From assembly GCA_003522945.1 (NCBI GenBank), contig DPHR01000169.1, forward strand, positions 684 to 39,221: a DNA stretch of 38,538 nt. The letters are read 5' to 3'. Every line of letters starts with the position of its first letter. Position 1 is the stretch's first letter. Under the pieces are notes generated by a model. The model was not told the DNA's origin and did not search any database. It saw only the letters and a program-made list of their open reading frames with translations. The translations under genes and the position numbers were made by a program. Source of the stretch: Clostridiales bacterium (GTDB taxonomy: Bacteria > Bacillota > Clostridia > Oscillospirales > Oscillospiraceae). This document shows positions 1 through 7,380 of this stretch, in pieces.

Positions 1-1699
1 CGGCAAAGCCGAGCGGCGCGAAGAGCGGCGCGAGAAGTCCGCCGAGCGCGGCGAGAAGGCTCTGCGAATTGTCCGAAACCGGGTTGATGCGCGTATCGAA
101 CGTCTGCAAAAACCAGATCACAAGGCTTGCCACGAAAATGACGGTAAAGGCGCGGTGAAGAAAGTCCTTCGCCTTGTCCCACATGAGCTGGAGCGTTGTG
201 CGCACCGAGGGCATGCGGTAGTTCGGCAGCTCCATCACAAACGGGATGGGGTTGCCGCGAAAGAGCGTTTTTCCGAACACGAGCGCCGCCAGAACGCCGA
301 TAAGGATGCCGAAAACGTACAGTCCGCCCATGGCGAGCGCCTTATACTTCGGGAAAAACGCCGCGACGAACACGGAATAGATGGGGATCTTGGCGCTGCA
401 GCTCATAAACGGCGTGAGAAGCACGGTCATACGGCGGTCACGATCGCTCGTGAGCGTCCGCGTTGCCATGACCGCCGGAACAGTGCAGCCAAAGCCGATG
501 AGCATCGGCACAACGCTCTTTCCGGAGAGACCGATGCGGCGCAGGAGCTTGTCCATCACGAACGCGACGCGCGCCATATACCCGGTGTCCTCCAGCATGG
601 AGAGGAAAAAGAACAGCACCACGATCACCGGCAAAAATTCCACCACATTGCCGACGCCGCCGAAAAGCCCATCGATCACAAGCGAGTGTACAACCGGATT
701 GATGCCGTAAGCCGTGAGCGCCGCGTCTGTCACCCCTGCCAATGCGTTGATCCCCATGGCAAGCAGGTCGGACAAAAACGCGCCGATCACTTCAAACGTG
801 AGATAAAACACCAGCAGCATAATGCCGACAAAGATCGGCAGGGCGAATATGCGGTGGGTAAGGACGTTATCGATGGCGCGCGAGCGCTTCCGCTCGCGGC
901 TCTCCTCGGGTTTTTTCACCGTTTCGGCGCAGACCGATTCGATGAAGGAATACCGCATGTCGGCAATGGCGGCATTGCGGTCGAGCCCCGTTTCGCGCTC
1001 CATTTCCACGATACTGTGCTCACACAGCTCCAGCTCATTCTCGTCGAGCGCGAGACGCGCGACGATATCGCTGTTCCCCTCGATCACGTTCATGGCCGCC
1101 CAGCGGGCGCTCATCCGGGCGCGCTCGGCGTGATCCTCCACCACGTGCGTCACGGCGTGGATGCAGCGGTGGACCGGTCCGGGCGGGCAGAAGTCGTATA
1201 CCTCCGGCTTGCGCCCCGTGGCTGCCGTGCGGCAGGCGAGCTCCGTCAGATCGGCGATGCCCTCGCCCTTCGCCGCGCTGATCGGCACGACCGGGATGCC
1301 CAGCAGCTCCGAGAGCTTCACGGTATCGACCGTTCCGCCGTTGGCGCGCACCTCGTCCATCATATTCAGCGCGAGCACCATCGGCACCTGCATCTCGATC
1401 ATCTGCAGCGTGAGATAAAGATTTCGCTCAATGTTCGTGGCGTCCACGATGTTGATGATACCGTCGGGCCGGCCGTCAAGAATGAAATCGCGCGTTACGA
1501 TCTCTTCGGCGGAATAGGGGCGCAGCGAATAGATGCCCGGCAGGTCAACGACCTCGTCGCCCTTCGTGTTGCGGATGCTGCCGCTTTTGCTGTCCACCGT
1601 AACGCCGGGGAAATTGCCGACGTGCTGATTGCTTCCGGTGAGCTGATTAAAAAGCGTCGTTTTGCCGCAGTTCTGGTTTCCGGCAAGAGCGAATCTCAT
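1..1699 (-). CDS. feoB: Ferrous iron transport protein B (FeoB), C-terminus missing
   Basis: Fe2+ permease of the inner membrane with an N-terminal GTPase domain. The G1 motif GNQNCGKTT lies at residues 7-15, the switch region has FPGVTV, G3 is DLPG, and G4-like NMMD follows. The rest of the visible 566 codons encode the membrane domain, including the stretch VIWFLQTFD near the window edge, which is typical of FeoB. The start ATG (1697-1699) overlaps the feoA stop in an ATGA junction, so the two are translationally coupled. The frame is open to base 2, so the gene continues outside the window. FeoB proteins are usually 650-750 residues, so roughly the last 100-150 are missing. The assignment is secure. 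Confidence 0.97.
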   Translation of the reverse strand, partial: MRFALAGNQNCGKTTLFNQLTGSNQHVGNFPGVTVDSKSGSIRNTKGDEVVDLPGIYSLRPYSAEEIVTRDFILDGRPDGIINIVDATNIERNLYLTLQMIEMQVPMVLALNMMDEVRANGGTVDTVKLSELLGIPVVPISAAKGEGIADLTELACRTAATGRKPEVYDFCPPGPVHRCIHAVTHVVEDHAERARMSARWAAMNVIEGNSDIVARLALDENELELCEHSIVEMERETGLDRNAAIADMRYSFIESVCAETVKKPEESRERKRSRAIDNVLTHRIFALPIFVGIMLLVFYLTFEVIGAFLSDLLAMGINALAGVTDAALTAYGINPVVHSLVIDGLFGGVGNVVEFLPVIVVLFFFLSMLEDTGYMARVAFVMDKLLRRIGLSGKSVVPMLIGFGCTVPAVMATRTLTSDRDRRMTVLLTPFMSCSAKIPIYSVFVAAFFPKYKALAMGGLYVFGILIGVLAALVFGKTLFRGNPIPFVMELPNYRMPSVRTTLQLMWDKAKDFLHRAFTVIFVASLVIWFLQTFDTRINPVSDNSQSLLAALGGLLAPLFAPLGFA

Positions 1700-1920
1700 G
1701 CGAGCTCCACCTCCACCTTGGCGGCGTCCTCCAGCCGCAGCGAAAGCGTATACCCGCGCAGAAATACCTCCACCGGGTCCCCCATCGGCGCAATGCGCGT
1801 TACGGTAATGTGCGTTTTGGGAATGACTCCCATATCAAGCAGCCGGAGCCGGAGAGCGCCCTCGCCTCCGACGCTTCGGATGATCCCCGACTGTCCCACA
1901 TGCAGTTTATCCAACGTCAT
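1696..1920 (-). CDS. feoA: Ferrous iron transport protein A (FeoA), SH3-like
   Basis: Small cytosolic partner of FeoB, 74 residues, of the usual FeoA length. It begins MTLDKLHVGQSG and has the family pattern of a conserved glycine-rich turn (RSVGGEGALRLRLLDMGV) followed by a beta-rich half ending LSLRLEDAAKVEVELA. An in-frame GTG at 1935 would add five residues. The ATG at 1920 is preferred because a GGTGA element lies about eight bases upstream, the GTG has no ribosome site, and the protein then starts as relatives do. It is first in a feoAB operon driven by the promoter at 1953-1980. Confidence 0.93.
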   Translation of the reverse strand: MTLDKLHVGQSGIIRSVGGEGALRLRLLDMGVIPKTHITVTRIAPMGDPVEVFLRGYTLSLRLEDAAKVEVELA

Positions 1921-1952
1921 TTCTTTTTCACCCACTTTATTTTGTATTCTCT

Positions 1953-1980
1953 ATTTTACGGCATTATCGTCAAAAATCAA
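1953..1980 (-). promoter_or_regulatory. Sigma-70-type promoter of feoAB
   Basis: On the minus strand, TTGATT (1975-1980), a 16-base spacer and TAAAAT (1953-1958). Transcription would start near 1946, about 25 bases before the feoA ATG. A Fur site would be expected from biology, but I could not point to a convincing one by eye. Confidence 0.6.
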
Positions 1981-2031
1981 TATCCAATCTGCCGGTTTTA
2001 TCCCGCCTTACACTTTTGCTGAAAACGTATA

Positions 2032-2060
2032 TTGATTTCCTCTTTCGGCTCTGCTAATAT
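2032..2060 (+). promoter_or_regulatory. Sigma-70-type promoter of the thioesterase operon
   Basis: TTGATT (2032-2037), a 17-base spacer and TAATAT (2055-2060). A GGAGG ribosome site at 2099-2103 sits seven bases before the ATG at 2111. Confidence 0.7.
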
Positions 2061-2110
2061 AGTACACAAGATACAACGATATCCGTATTATATATGCTGG
2101 AGGTTTCATC

Positions 2111-2860
2111 ATGTGCGCACAAGCTCTGCCGGAAGGCGTTTACCGCGAAGAGATCGTTTTCACGCCGGAGGAGACGGACAGCTTTGGCCGCGTCCGGCCC
2201 GACGCGCTCGCCCACCGCTTTCAGGAGATCGCCGCGGTACACCATGCCTCGCTCGGCGTCGGGCAGGAGATCGCCGTGACGAAGGGCTGCTTCTGGGCGC
2301 TCGCGCGCACGGAGATGCGCATTTCCCGACTGCCCGCCGTGGGCGAGCGCGTGTTTCTCGACACCTGGGTCGGGCGGCAGTCGCACGGGCTGTTCTGGCG
2401 GCACTACCGGATCGCCGGCGAGGACGGCGCGGCGCTTCTCTACGCCGTTTCGATCTGGGTCATCATGGATATCGAGAGCCGCGCGCTCACCAAAGATCAC
2501 GCCTGGGCCGTCGTTTCGCGCGTCACGGTTGAGGGGGAACTGCCCGCGGCGTTCAAGCCCATTTCCTTCCCCCGTGAGCTGCCGGAGCGCAGTTCCCGCC
2601 GCGTGACCGACGCCGAGACCGACGGAAACGGCCATCTCAACAACTGTCTGTATCTCCGCTGGGGGCAGGATCTGCTGCCGGAGGAATTCGCACGCACGCA
2701 TACGCTGCGCAGCGTCTGGATCGAATATCGGAAAGAATTGCCGCGCGGCACAGAATCGGAGTTGACGTATTCGCTCAGCGGGAGTACTCTGTATGTGCGG
2801 GGAACCGCAGAAAACAAAGAACGATTTTTGCTGAGGATGGAATATGATGAAACGGTTTGA
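2111..2860 (+). CDS. Acyl-ACP thioesterase (double hot-dog, FatA/FatB-like)
   Basis: Predicted to release fatty acids from acyl carrier protein in the cytosol. The 249 residues fit the bacterial members of the family, with two hot-dog halves (about 10-135 and 150-249). The second half carries the hallmark DGNGHLNNCLYLRW at about 171-184, matching the N-x-H-x-NN-x-x-Y-x-x-W signature with the catalytic Asn and His (N173, H175). GGAGG precedes the ATG. The last 17 bases overlap the next gene, so the two are probably co-transcribed and coupled. Chain-length preference cannot be read from the sequence. Confidence 0.88.
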   Translation: MCAQALPEGVYREEIVFTPEETDSFGRVRPDALAHRFQEIAAVHHASLGVGQEIAVTKGCFWALARTEMRISRLPAVGERVFLDTWVGRQSHGLFWRHYRIAGEDGAALLYAVSIWVIMDIESRALTKDHAWAVVSRVTVEGELPAAFKPISFPRELPERSSRRVTDAETDGNGHLNNCLYLRWGQDLLPEEFARTHTLRSVWIEYRKELPRGTESELTYSLSGSTLYVRGTAENKERFLLRMEYDETV

Positions 2861-3884
2861 AAGCGATTATCTGGAAGGCGCGCATCCCGATGTGCTCCGG
2901 GCACTGATCGAAACGAACGGCGAGCAGACCCCCGGCTACGGAGAGGATCCCCACTGCGAAGCCGCCCGCGCCCTGCTGCGCGAGCGCTGCGCTCTGCCAG
3001 AGGGCGAGGTGCAGTTTCTCGTCGGCGGCACACAGGTCAACCGCACCGTGATCGCCTCGATCCTGCGCCCCCATCAGGGCGTCGTTGCGGCGGACACCGG
3101 CCACATCGCCGCGCACGAGACCGGCGCGATCGAAAACTCCGGCCACAAGGTGCTGACCGTGCCGAACACGGACGGCAAGATCGCCGCCGCGCAGGTTGAG
3201 GAGCTTTGCCGCGCGCATTACGCCGACGCGAGCTTTGAGCACACGGTGCAGCCGGGCATGGTGTACATCTCGAACCCCACGGAGTTCGGCACCGTGTACA
3301 CGCGCGGCGAGCTGGAAGCGCTCCACGCCGTATGCAAAGCGCGCCATCTCCCGCTCTTTATCGACGGCGCACGTCTCGGCGCCGCGCTCTACAGCCCGGT
3401 GTGCGACTATACGCTCGCGGACATGGCGCACATGTGCGAAGTGTTCACGATCGGCGGCACGAAAATGGGCCTTCTCTTCGGCGAGGCGGCAGTGTTCTCC
3501 GCGCCGGAGCTGGCTAAGGATTTCCGTTACTTCATCAAGCAGAACGGCGGCATGCTGGCCAAGGGCCGTCTGCTCGGCGTGCAGTTTTACGCAGCCTTCA
3601 AGGATGGGCTCTATGACCGCATCGGCGCGGAGGAAGTGCGTCTTGCGCTTCGTCTGCGCGACGGCTTCCGCGCCCGCGGCTGGACCTTCCTGGTGGAGTC
3701 CCCCTCCAACCAGCAGTTCCCCATTCTGCCGGACGCGCTCATCGAACGGCTCAAACCGGAGTTTTCGTGCAGCCATACGCAGTCCTTCCCCAACGGCACG
3801 AGCGCCGTGCGTTTCTGCACGAGCTGGGCGACGACCGACGCCGACATCGACGCGCTGCTTGACGCCGTTCCCATCAACGCCTGA
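2844..3884 (+). CDS. Low-specificity threonine aldolase / beta-eliminating lyase family, PLP enzyme
   Basis: Fold-type I PLP enzyme of 346 residues in the family that cleaves L-threonine or L-allo-threonine to glycine and acetaldehyde. Visible marks are the His pair in DTGHIAAHETGA (about 84-95), the PLP-binding Asp in FIDGARLGAA (about 172-181), and the Schiff-base Lys in TIGGTKMG (K207). Length is normal. Two adjacent ATGs (2844 and 2847) could start it; both lie inside the end of the thioesterase gene. The family also contains other beta-eliminating enzymes, so the substrate is inferred. Confidence 0.88.
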   Translation: MMKRFESDYLEGAHPDVLRALIETNGEQTPGYGEDPHCEAARALLRERCALPEGEVQFLVGGTQVNRTVIASILRPHQGVVAADTGHIAAHETGAIENSGHKVLTVPNTDGKIAAAQVEELCRAHYADASFEHTVQPGMVYISNPTEFGTVYTRGELEALHAVCKARHLPLFIDGARLGAALYSPVCDYTLADMAHMCEVFTIGGTKMGLLFGEAAVFSAPELAKDFRYFIKQNGGMLAKGRLLGVQFYAAFKDGLYDRIGAEEVRLALRLRDGFRARGWTFLVESPSNQQFPILPDALIERLKPEFSCSHTQSFPNGTSAVRFCTSWATTDADIDALLDAVPINA

Positions 3885-3907
3885 ACCGCATAAGTATTGC
3901 CAAAGCC

Positions 3908-3938
3908 GCCCCGCCCGGATCGGTTTTTCGGGCGGGGC
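3908..3938 (+). terminator. GC-rich hairpin after the aldolase gene
   Basis: Perfect 10-bp stem GCCCCGCCCG (3908-3917) / CGGGCGGGGC (3929-3938) with an 11-base loop. It follows the aldolase stop by 23 bases. The T-run is in the loop rather than after the stem, so it may be a weak or factor-assisted terminator. Confidence 0.45.
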
Positions 3939-3955
3939 AGCTGTCAGCGGGAAAA

Positions 3956-3980
3956 GTTGCGCGATAGTTGGTGGCGCAAC
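3956..3980. promoter_or_regulatory. Inverted repeat upstream of the membrane XRE gene
   Basis: GTTGCGC (3956-3962) and GCGCAAC (3974-3980) form perfect 7-base arms 11 bases apart. They lie just upstream of a TATATT (3995-4000) that could be a -10 element. I see no good -35 at the right distance. The repeat would be well placed as an operator, perhaps for the XRE protein itself. Confidence 0.35.
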
Positions 3981-4023
3981 CGGCAGCGGGGTGTTATATT
4001 GACGGCAAAAAGGAGGTTATTAT

Positions 4024-4362
4024 ATGCGATTTTCCATTCTTATGACCGTCGTGTCGCTTCTGATCCTCGCCGTTGGCGTTTATGTGCTCGTGCTTCTCAT
4101 CCGTGCGCTGCGAAAGTACATCCGCTCCGAGCCCGTGCGGAAGGAGAAGGCAGCGAGCGCCCGATCGCTCGGCGAGGTATTGAAGCGCCGCCGGACGGAG
4201 TGCAAAATGACGCAGGAGTTTGTGGCGGAGGCGCTGGGCGTCAGCCGGCAGGCGGTCTCCAAGTGGGAGAGCGGCGCATCCGACCCAAGCACGGCGAACC
4301 TCATTGCGCTTGCAAAGCTCTTCGGCACAACGCCGGAGGAGCTTCTGAAAGAAAGTCAGTAA
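4024..4362 (+). CDS. Membrane-anchored XRE-family transcriptional regulator
   Basis: A 112-residue protein with one N-terminal hydrophobic helix (about residues 4-28), a basic linker, and a C-terminal Cro/CI-type HTH (about 48-108). The recognition part reads GVSRQAVSKWESG and is followed by PSTANLIALAKLFGTTPEELL. The usual order is HTH first, with any membrane helix after it, so a DNA-binding domain hung from an N-terminal anchor is notable. A strong AAGGAGGT lies seven to eight bases before the ATG. It converges on the MATE gene and shares a terminator with it. Targets are unknown; the adjacent exporter is a natural candidate. Confidence 0.8.
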   Translation: MRFSILMTVVSLLILAVGVYVLVLLIRALRKYIRSEPVRKEKAASARSLGEVLKRRRTECKMTQEFVAEALGVSRQAVSKWESGASDPSTANLIALAKLFGTTPEELLKESQ

Positions 4363-4368
4363 CAGCAG

Positions 4369-4421
4369 AAGAGCGTCCTTCCATACGGCTTTGCAGCATA
4401 GTGGACGCTCTTTTCTCTTTT
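4369..4421. terminator. Shared terminator between convergent XRE and MATE genes
   Basis: Perfect 10-bp stem AAGAGCGTCC (4369-4378) / GGACGCTCTT (4403-4412) followed by TTCTCTTTT on the plus strand. It directly abuts the MATE stop codon (4420-4422). On the minus strand the trailing bases are less T-rich, so it works best for the XRE gene. Confidence 0.75.
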
Positions 4422-5757
4422 ATGCGGCAATGTTCTTTCCCTTGCGCATTTCGCGCCTGTAAAACGGGATGAGCAGCGCCGTGGCGCCGATCCAGGCAAG
4501 CGGTGAAGAGCAGCACACGCCCGTATAGCCGAGCACGCGGGAAAGGCCGAGCGCGCCGCCGATGCGCATCACGAGCTCAACGACGCAGGCAAGGAACGGC
4601 GCGGTGCTGTTGCCCATGCTCTGCACTGCGGAACGGTAAACGATAAGAAGCCCGAGCACGACGTAAAACGGCGCGACAACGGTGAGATACCCGCCGGCAT
4701 AGGAGATGACCTCCTCGGTCGGCGCGTCGATGAAGAGCGACACGACCGCGCGCCGCGCGAGCAGCATCGCCGCGCACATGAGGACGTTGACACTCTCGAG
4801 CTGGATGAGCGAGGCTCGGACGCCCTCGCGGATGCGGTCGAACCGGTGCGCGCCGTAGTTCTGCGCAACATAGCCCGAAATGGCGATCTGGTACGCCGTA
4901 TTGACGAGCACCGAGAGCTGATCGACCTTTGTCGCGGCGGTATAGCCCGCCACCGCCGCCGTTCCGAGCTTGTTGACGCACGCCTGTACAACGAGCTGTC
5001 CGATGCACATCACGGACATCTGAAAGCCCATGAGAAACCCGACGCGCAGATGGCGCGCCGCGGCGATCCTGCTCCCCGCGAAGTCCGCCCGGCGCGGGCG
5101 GAGCACCGGATACTTCCGCAGCCCGACGATCGTGCAGAGGATCGCCGAGAGGAGCTGGCTGAGCACTGTCGCCCATGCCGCGCCCGCAACGCCCATATGG
5201 AACGGGACGATGAAGAGAATGTCCAGCCCGATGTTGAGCAGCGACGAGAGCACGAGGAAGACGAGCGGCGTGCGGCTGTCGCCGAGCGCACGGAGCATAT
5301 AGGAAATGATATTATAAAAAACCGTCGCGCCGGTGCCGAGCAGTATCACGAAAAGATAGGCATAGGCGTCGGTGAAGATGTCCTCCGGCGTCTGCATCCA
5401 GCCGAGCACCGGCCGGGCGAGCAGGCACACGAGCGGCGTGAGCAGCAGCGTAAATACCGCCGAGAGCGTCCACGACACCGCAGCGCTCCGGCGCATGCCG
5501 GTCTCATCCCCTGCGCCGCAGCACTGGCCCAGGCAGATACCGAAGCCGCCGGTAAGTCCCTGCACGAAGCAGAGGACGAAATAGCTGATGATGCCTGTGG
5601 AGCCGACGGCGGCGAGCGCGTCCGCGCCGAGCGTTTTGCCGACGATGACCGTGTCGGCGAGCGTATAGAAAAGCTGGAAGAGGTTCCCGCCGAGCACCGG
5701 CAGCGCATACCGCAGCAGCACGCCGAACGGACGGCCTTCCGTCAACTGTCTTTCCAT
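4420..5757 (-). CDS. MATE family efflux transporter
   Basis: Twelve-helix cation/drug antiporter, 445 residues, of normal size. The N-terminus MERQLTEGRPFGVLLRYALP, the stretch LFYTLADTVIVGKTLGADALAAVG and the later NYGAHRFDRIREG are typical of clostridial NorM/DinF-like MATE proteins. The frame is open 34 codons further upstream, but the ATG at 5757 has AAGGAG eight bases before it and gives the family N-terminus. The substrate is not predictable. It is transcribed toward the membrane XRE regulator. Confidence 0.92.
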   Translation of the reverse strand: MERQLTEGRPFGVLLRYALPVLGGNLFQLFYTLADTVIVGKTLGADALAAVGSTGIISYFVLCFVQGLTGGFGICLGQCCGAGDETGMRRSAAVSWTLSAVFTLLLTPLVCLLARPVLGWMQTPEDIFTDAYAYLFVILLGTGATVFYNIISYMLRALGDSRTPLVFLVLSSLLNIGLDILFIVPFHMGVAGAAWATVLSQLLSAILCTIVGLRKYPVLRPRRADFAGSRIAAARHLRVGFLMGFQMSVMCIGQLVVQACVNKLGTAAVAGYTAATKVDQLSVLVNTAYQIAISGYVAQNYGAHRFDRIREGVRASLIQLESVNVLMCAAMLLARRAVVSLFIDAPTEEVISYAGGYLTVVAPFYVVLGLLIVYRSAVQSMGNSTAPFLACVVELVMRIGGALGLSRVLGYTGVCCSSPLAWIGATALLIPFYRREMRKGKNIAA

Positions 5758-5788
5758 GCAGAAAACTCCTTTTGATTTTCGCGCAGAT

Positions 5789-5817
5789 ACTATACTCCAC
5801 GCCGCCGAAAATGAAAA
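5789..5817 (-). promoter_or_regulatory. Candidate promoter of the MATE gene
   Basis: On the minus strand, TTTTCA (5812-5817), a 17-base spacer and TATAGT (5789-5794), 32 bases before the start codon. The -10 is good and the -35 is poor. Confidence 0.45.
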
Positions 5818-5835
5818 GCGGCATAATCCACAAGG

Positions 5836-5884
5836 ATGCAAAACCGGCTTTCGCCGCATTTGTACGGGAAAGCCGGTTTTGCAT
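5836..5884. terminator. 17-bp perfect inverted repeat, bidirectional terminator-like
   Basis: Perfect arms at 5836-5852 and 5868-5884 with a 15-base loop. The core is AAAACCGGCTTTC / GAAAGCCGGTTTT, flanked by T-runs in both directions, with the plus side continuing TTTTTCT. It lies upstream of the MATE promoter, where no recognised gene ends. It would fit a minus-strand transcript covering 6131-6024, or a plus-strand one starting near 5760. Confidence 0.5.
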
Positions 5885-6023
5885 TTTTCTATGTAAACGC
5901 CCTGCGGCGGTCGTTGTTGGTCTGCCGCTTTCGGCTCCCCCGCGGTGGACAGTTACCTCTTATGTGCTGCTGTTTGCAAGCGCGTATTACTGCCTGATAG
6001 TTTAAGAAAATGTATTCATAACC

Positions 6024-6131
6024 CTATTCTGTAGGCAACTTATTTGCACGCAAGTCCAACAGACGTATACATCCGAGCAACACAACAAGCAGACTGCCGC
6101 AAATCAGCGGAATAACGTAAGACTCCACCAT
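6024..6131 (-). CDS. Possible 35-residue single-helix membrane peptide
   Basis: Starts ATG at 6131 and ends TAG at 6024. The peptide begins MVESYVIPLICGSLLVVLLG, which is one hydrophobic helix, and then turns hydrophilic and charged (RLLDLRANKLPTE). Such a profile is common in real small membrane proteins. The ribosome site is weak (GGAAAG about ten bases upstream). The frame is preceded by the terminator at 6162-6197 and followed by the hairpin at 5836-5884, so it would be a separate short transcript. No homolog is recognised. The remainder of the gap (5885-6160) shows no other coding frame that I would support. Chance is a real alternative, as is a non-coding RNA. Confidence 0.3.
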   Translation of the reverse strand: MVESYVIPLICGSLLVVLLGCIRLLDLRANKLPTE

Positions 6132-6161
6132 GTCAACAGTCTTTCCGTATGCAGCACAAAA

Positions 6162-6197
6162 CCCGCCGCACGAGCGTTCGTGCGGCGGGTCGTTTTT
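6162..6197. terminator. Strong terminator after the PAP2-barstar gene
   Basis: Perfect 12-bp stem CCCGCCGCACGA (6162-6173) / TCGTGCGGCGGG (6178-6189) with a GCGT loop. The plus strand continues TCGTTTTTTT and the minus strand reads GGGTTTTGTG after the stem. It is 16 bases past the stop of the minus-strand gene and probably works in both directions. Confidence 0.75.
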
Positions 6198-6205
6198 TTG
6201 ATAGC

Positions 6206-7303
6206 TTATTCGAGTGAGAGCGTGCAGTCATGCCCCGTGTCGGTGCGGGCGATGAGCGCGGTGAGCTTTTCAAAGAGCGTTTCACCCTCGCCCCGGCGCG
6301 CTTCGGCGAGCAGCGCCTCCATGCGCGGGCGGTTGTTCGGGTGGCAGCGGCGCAGGAGCTTTTCATAGTAGATCACCGTGGCGCCGTAGCCGAAGTCCTC
6401 GCGGCTCTTTTCGGAGTTGAGCCAGCGGATGTGCAGCCGCGCGCCCGCCGGGATCTTGCCGATGCCGCCGCCGAGCAGGTCGTTGAGCGCGTCAAGGCTG
6501 TGCACAGCCTCGTCCGGTCCTACGTCAAAGAGACGGTTGAACTCGCGGAACAGGCCGTCCATCGTGGAGAAATTCGCCCCGTCGATCACAAGGGTGCGGC
6601 GGCGGCCGTCGCTCGGTTCGGCCGCTGCAGCTGCCGCGGTGCTCCGGCCTGCGCCCTTGCCGCCGGATTTCTTCGCTTTGAGCCTATCGATATAGTCCCG
6701 GAAGTCGGCGGTATAGAAGCTCTCCGGAATGCGGTTGGAGATCGCGTATCCGGCAAAGCCGCCGATCGAACCGGTGATCACGCCGCCGAGCACGTCGGTA
6801 GCGTAGTGCACGCTGAGATAAATGCGCGAAACGCCCATGGCGAGCGCGAACAGCAGCGCCGTCCAGCTGACCTTTTTGTTGCCGCGGAGAAACACCGCAA
6901 GCGAGGCCGCCATTGCCGCGGTCATATGGCCCGAGGGGAAGCTCTTGTCGCTTTCGGTATGCTTGCCGAGCATTTCCCAATACTGCTGGAAAATGCTGCC
7001 GTCGTGCGTATACGGGCGTGGCCGGGCGACGAGCGGTTTAAAGCAGACGTTTGTTACCAAAGCGCCGATGGCAAGCGCGAGCAGCATCGTTGTGCCGTAC
7101 CGCCGCGTTTTGCGGAAAAGCATCAGCGCGATCGAGAGCAGGATGAGGAAGATACCGCCCTTGCCGAGGAGCGAAATGAACGAGAGGAACGGGGTGAAGA
7201 ACCACCCGGCGGCGACGTAGAGCTGATGGATCGCGGTTGCGACCGCTTCGTCAAAGCCCGCGAAGGCCGTATTCAGCCACAGCGCCAGAGCCGTGAGTTG
7301 CAT
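6206..7303 (-). CDS. PAP2 membrane phosphatase fused to a barstar-like domain
   Basis: 365 residues. Residues 1-205 are a membrane-embedded PAP2 (type 2 phosphatidic acid phosphatase) domain with all three motifs: KPLVARPRP (89-97), PSGH (123-126) and SRIYLSVHYATD (159-170). Such enzymes dephosphorylate phosphatidate or undecaprenyl pyrophosphate on the outer membrane face. An Ala/Lys/Gly-rich linker (about 207-233) follows. Residues 236-365 then resemble the barstar (barnase inhibitor / YhcO) family: TLVIDGANF opening, FREFNRLFD, the signature SLDALNDLL, RWLNSEKSREDFGY, and a closing LFEKLTALI-x-CTLSLE strand. About 30 extra residues seem inserted before the last helix. The PAP2 call is firm; the barstar call rests on pattern recall. 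AAGGAG precedes the ATG by eight bases. Confidence 0.85.
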   Translation of the reverse strand: MQLTALALWLNTAFAGFDEAVATAIHQLYVAAGWFFTPFLSFISLLGKGGIFLILLSIALMLFRKTRRYGTTMLLALAIGALVTNVCFKPLVARPRPYTHDGSIFQQYWEMLGKHTESDKSFPSGHMTAAMAASLAVFLRGNKKVSWTALLFALAMGVSRIYLSVHYATDVLGGVITGSIGGFAGYAISNRIPESFYTADFRDYIDRLKAKKSGGKGAGRSTAAAAAAEPSDGRRRTLVIDGANFSTMDGLFREFNRLFDVGPDEAVHSLDALNDLLGGGIGKIPAGARLHIRWLNSEKSREDFGYGATVIYYEKLLRRCHPNNRPRMEALLAEARRGEGETLFEKLTALIARTDTGHDCTLSLE

Positions 7304-7350
7304 AAGCCGGACTCCTTTTTCTTTTAAATAATCGCATGGATATCTTTGGT

Positions 7351-7379
7351 ATTATAACCGAGCTGCGCCGGAATTGCAA
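7351..7379 (-). promoter_or_regulatory. Promoter of the PAP2-barstar gene
   Basis: On the minus strand, TTGCAA (7374-7379), a 17-base spacer and TATAAT (7351-7356). It begins two bases past the stop of the S24 repressor gene, which has no terminator of its own, so read-through is also possible. Confidence 0.75.
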
Positions 7380-7380
7380 G

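Noticed and set aside
155..2035. Long plus-strand open frame opposite feoAB
   Set aside because: It is antisense to two secure genes and its translation is rich in Arg, His and Asp with no family motif, a typical shadow in GC-rich DNA.
5772..6005. Plus-strand frame of 77 codons in the gap after the MATE gene
   Set aside because: It runs through the MATE promoter and the 17-bp inverted repeat, has no ribosome site and no recognisable features.
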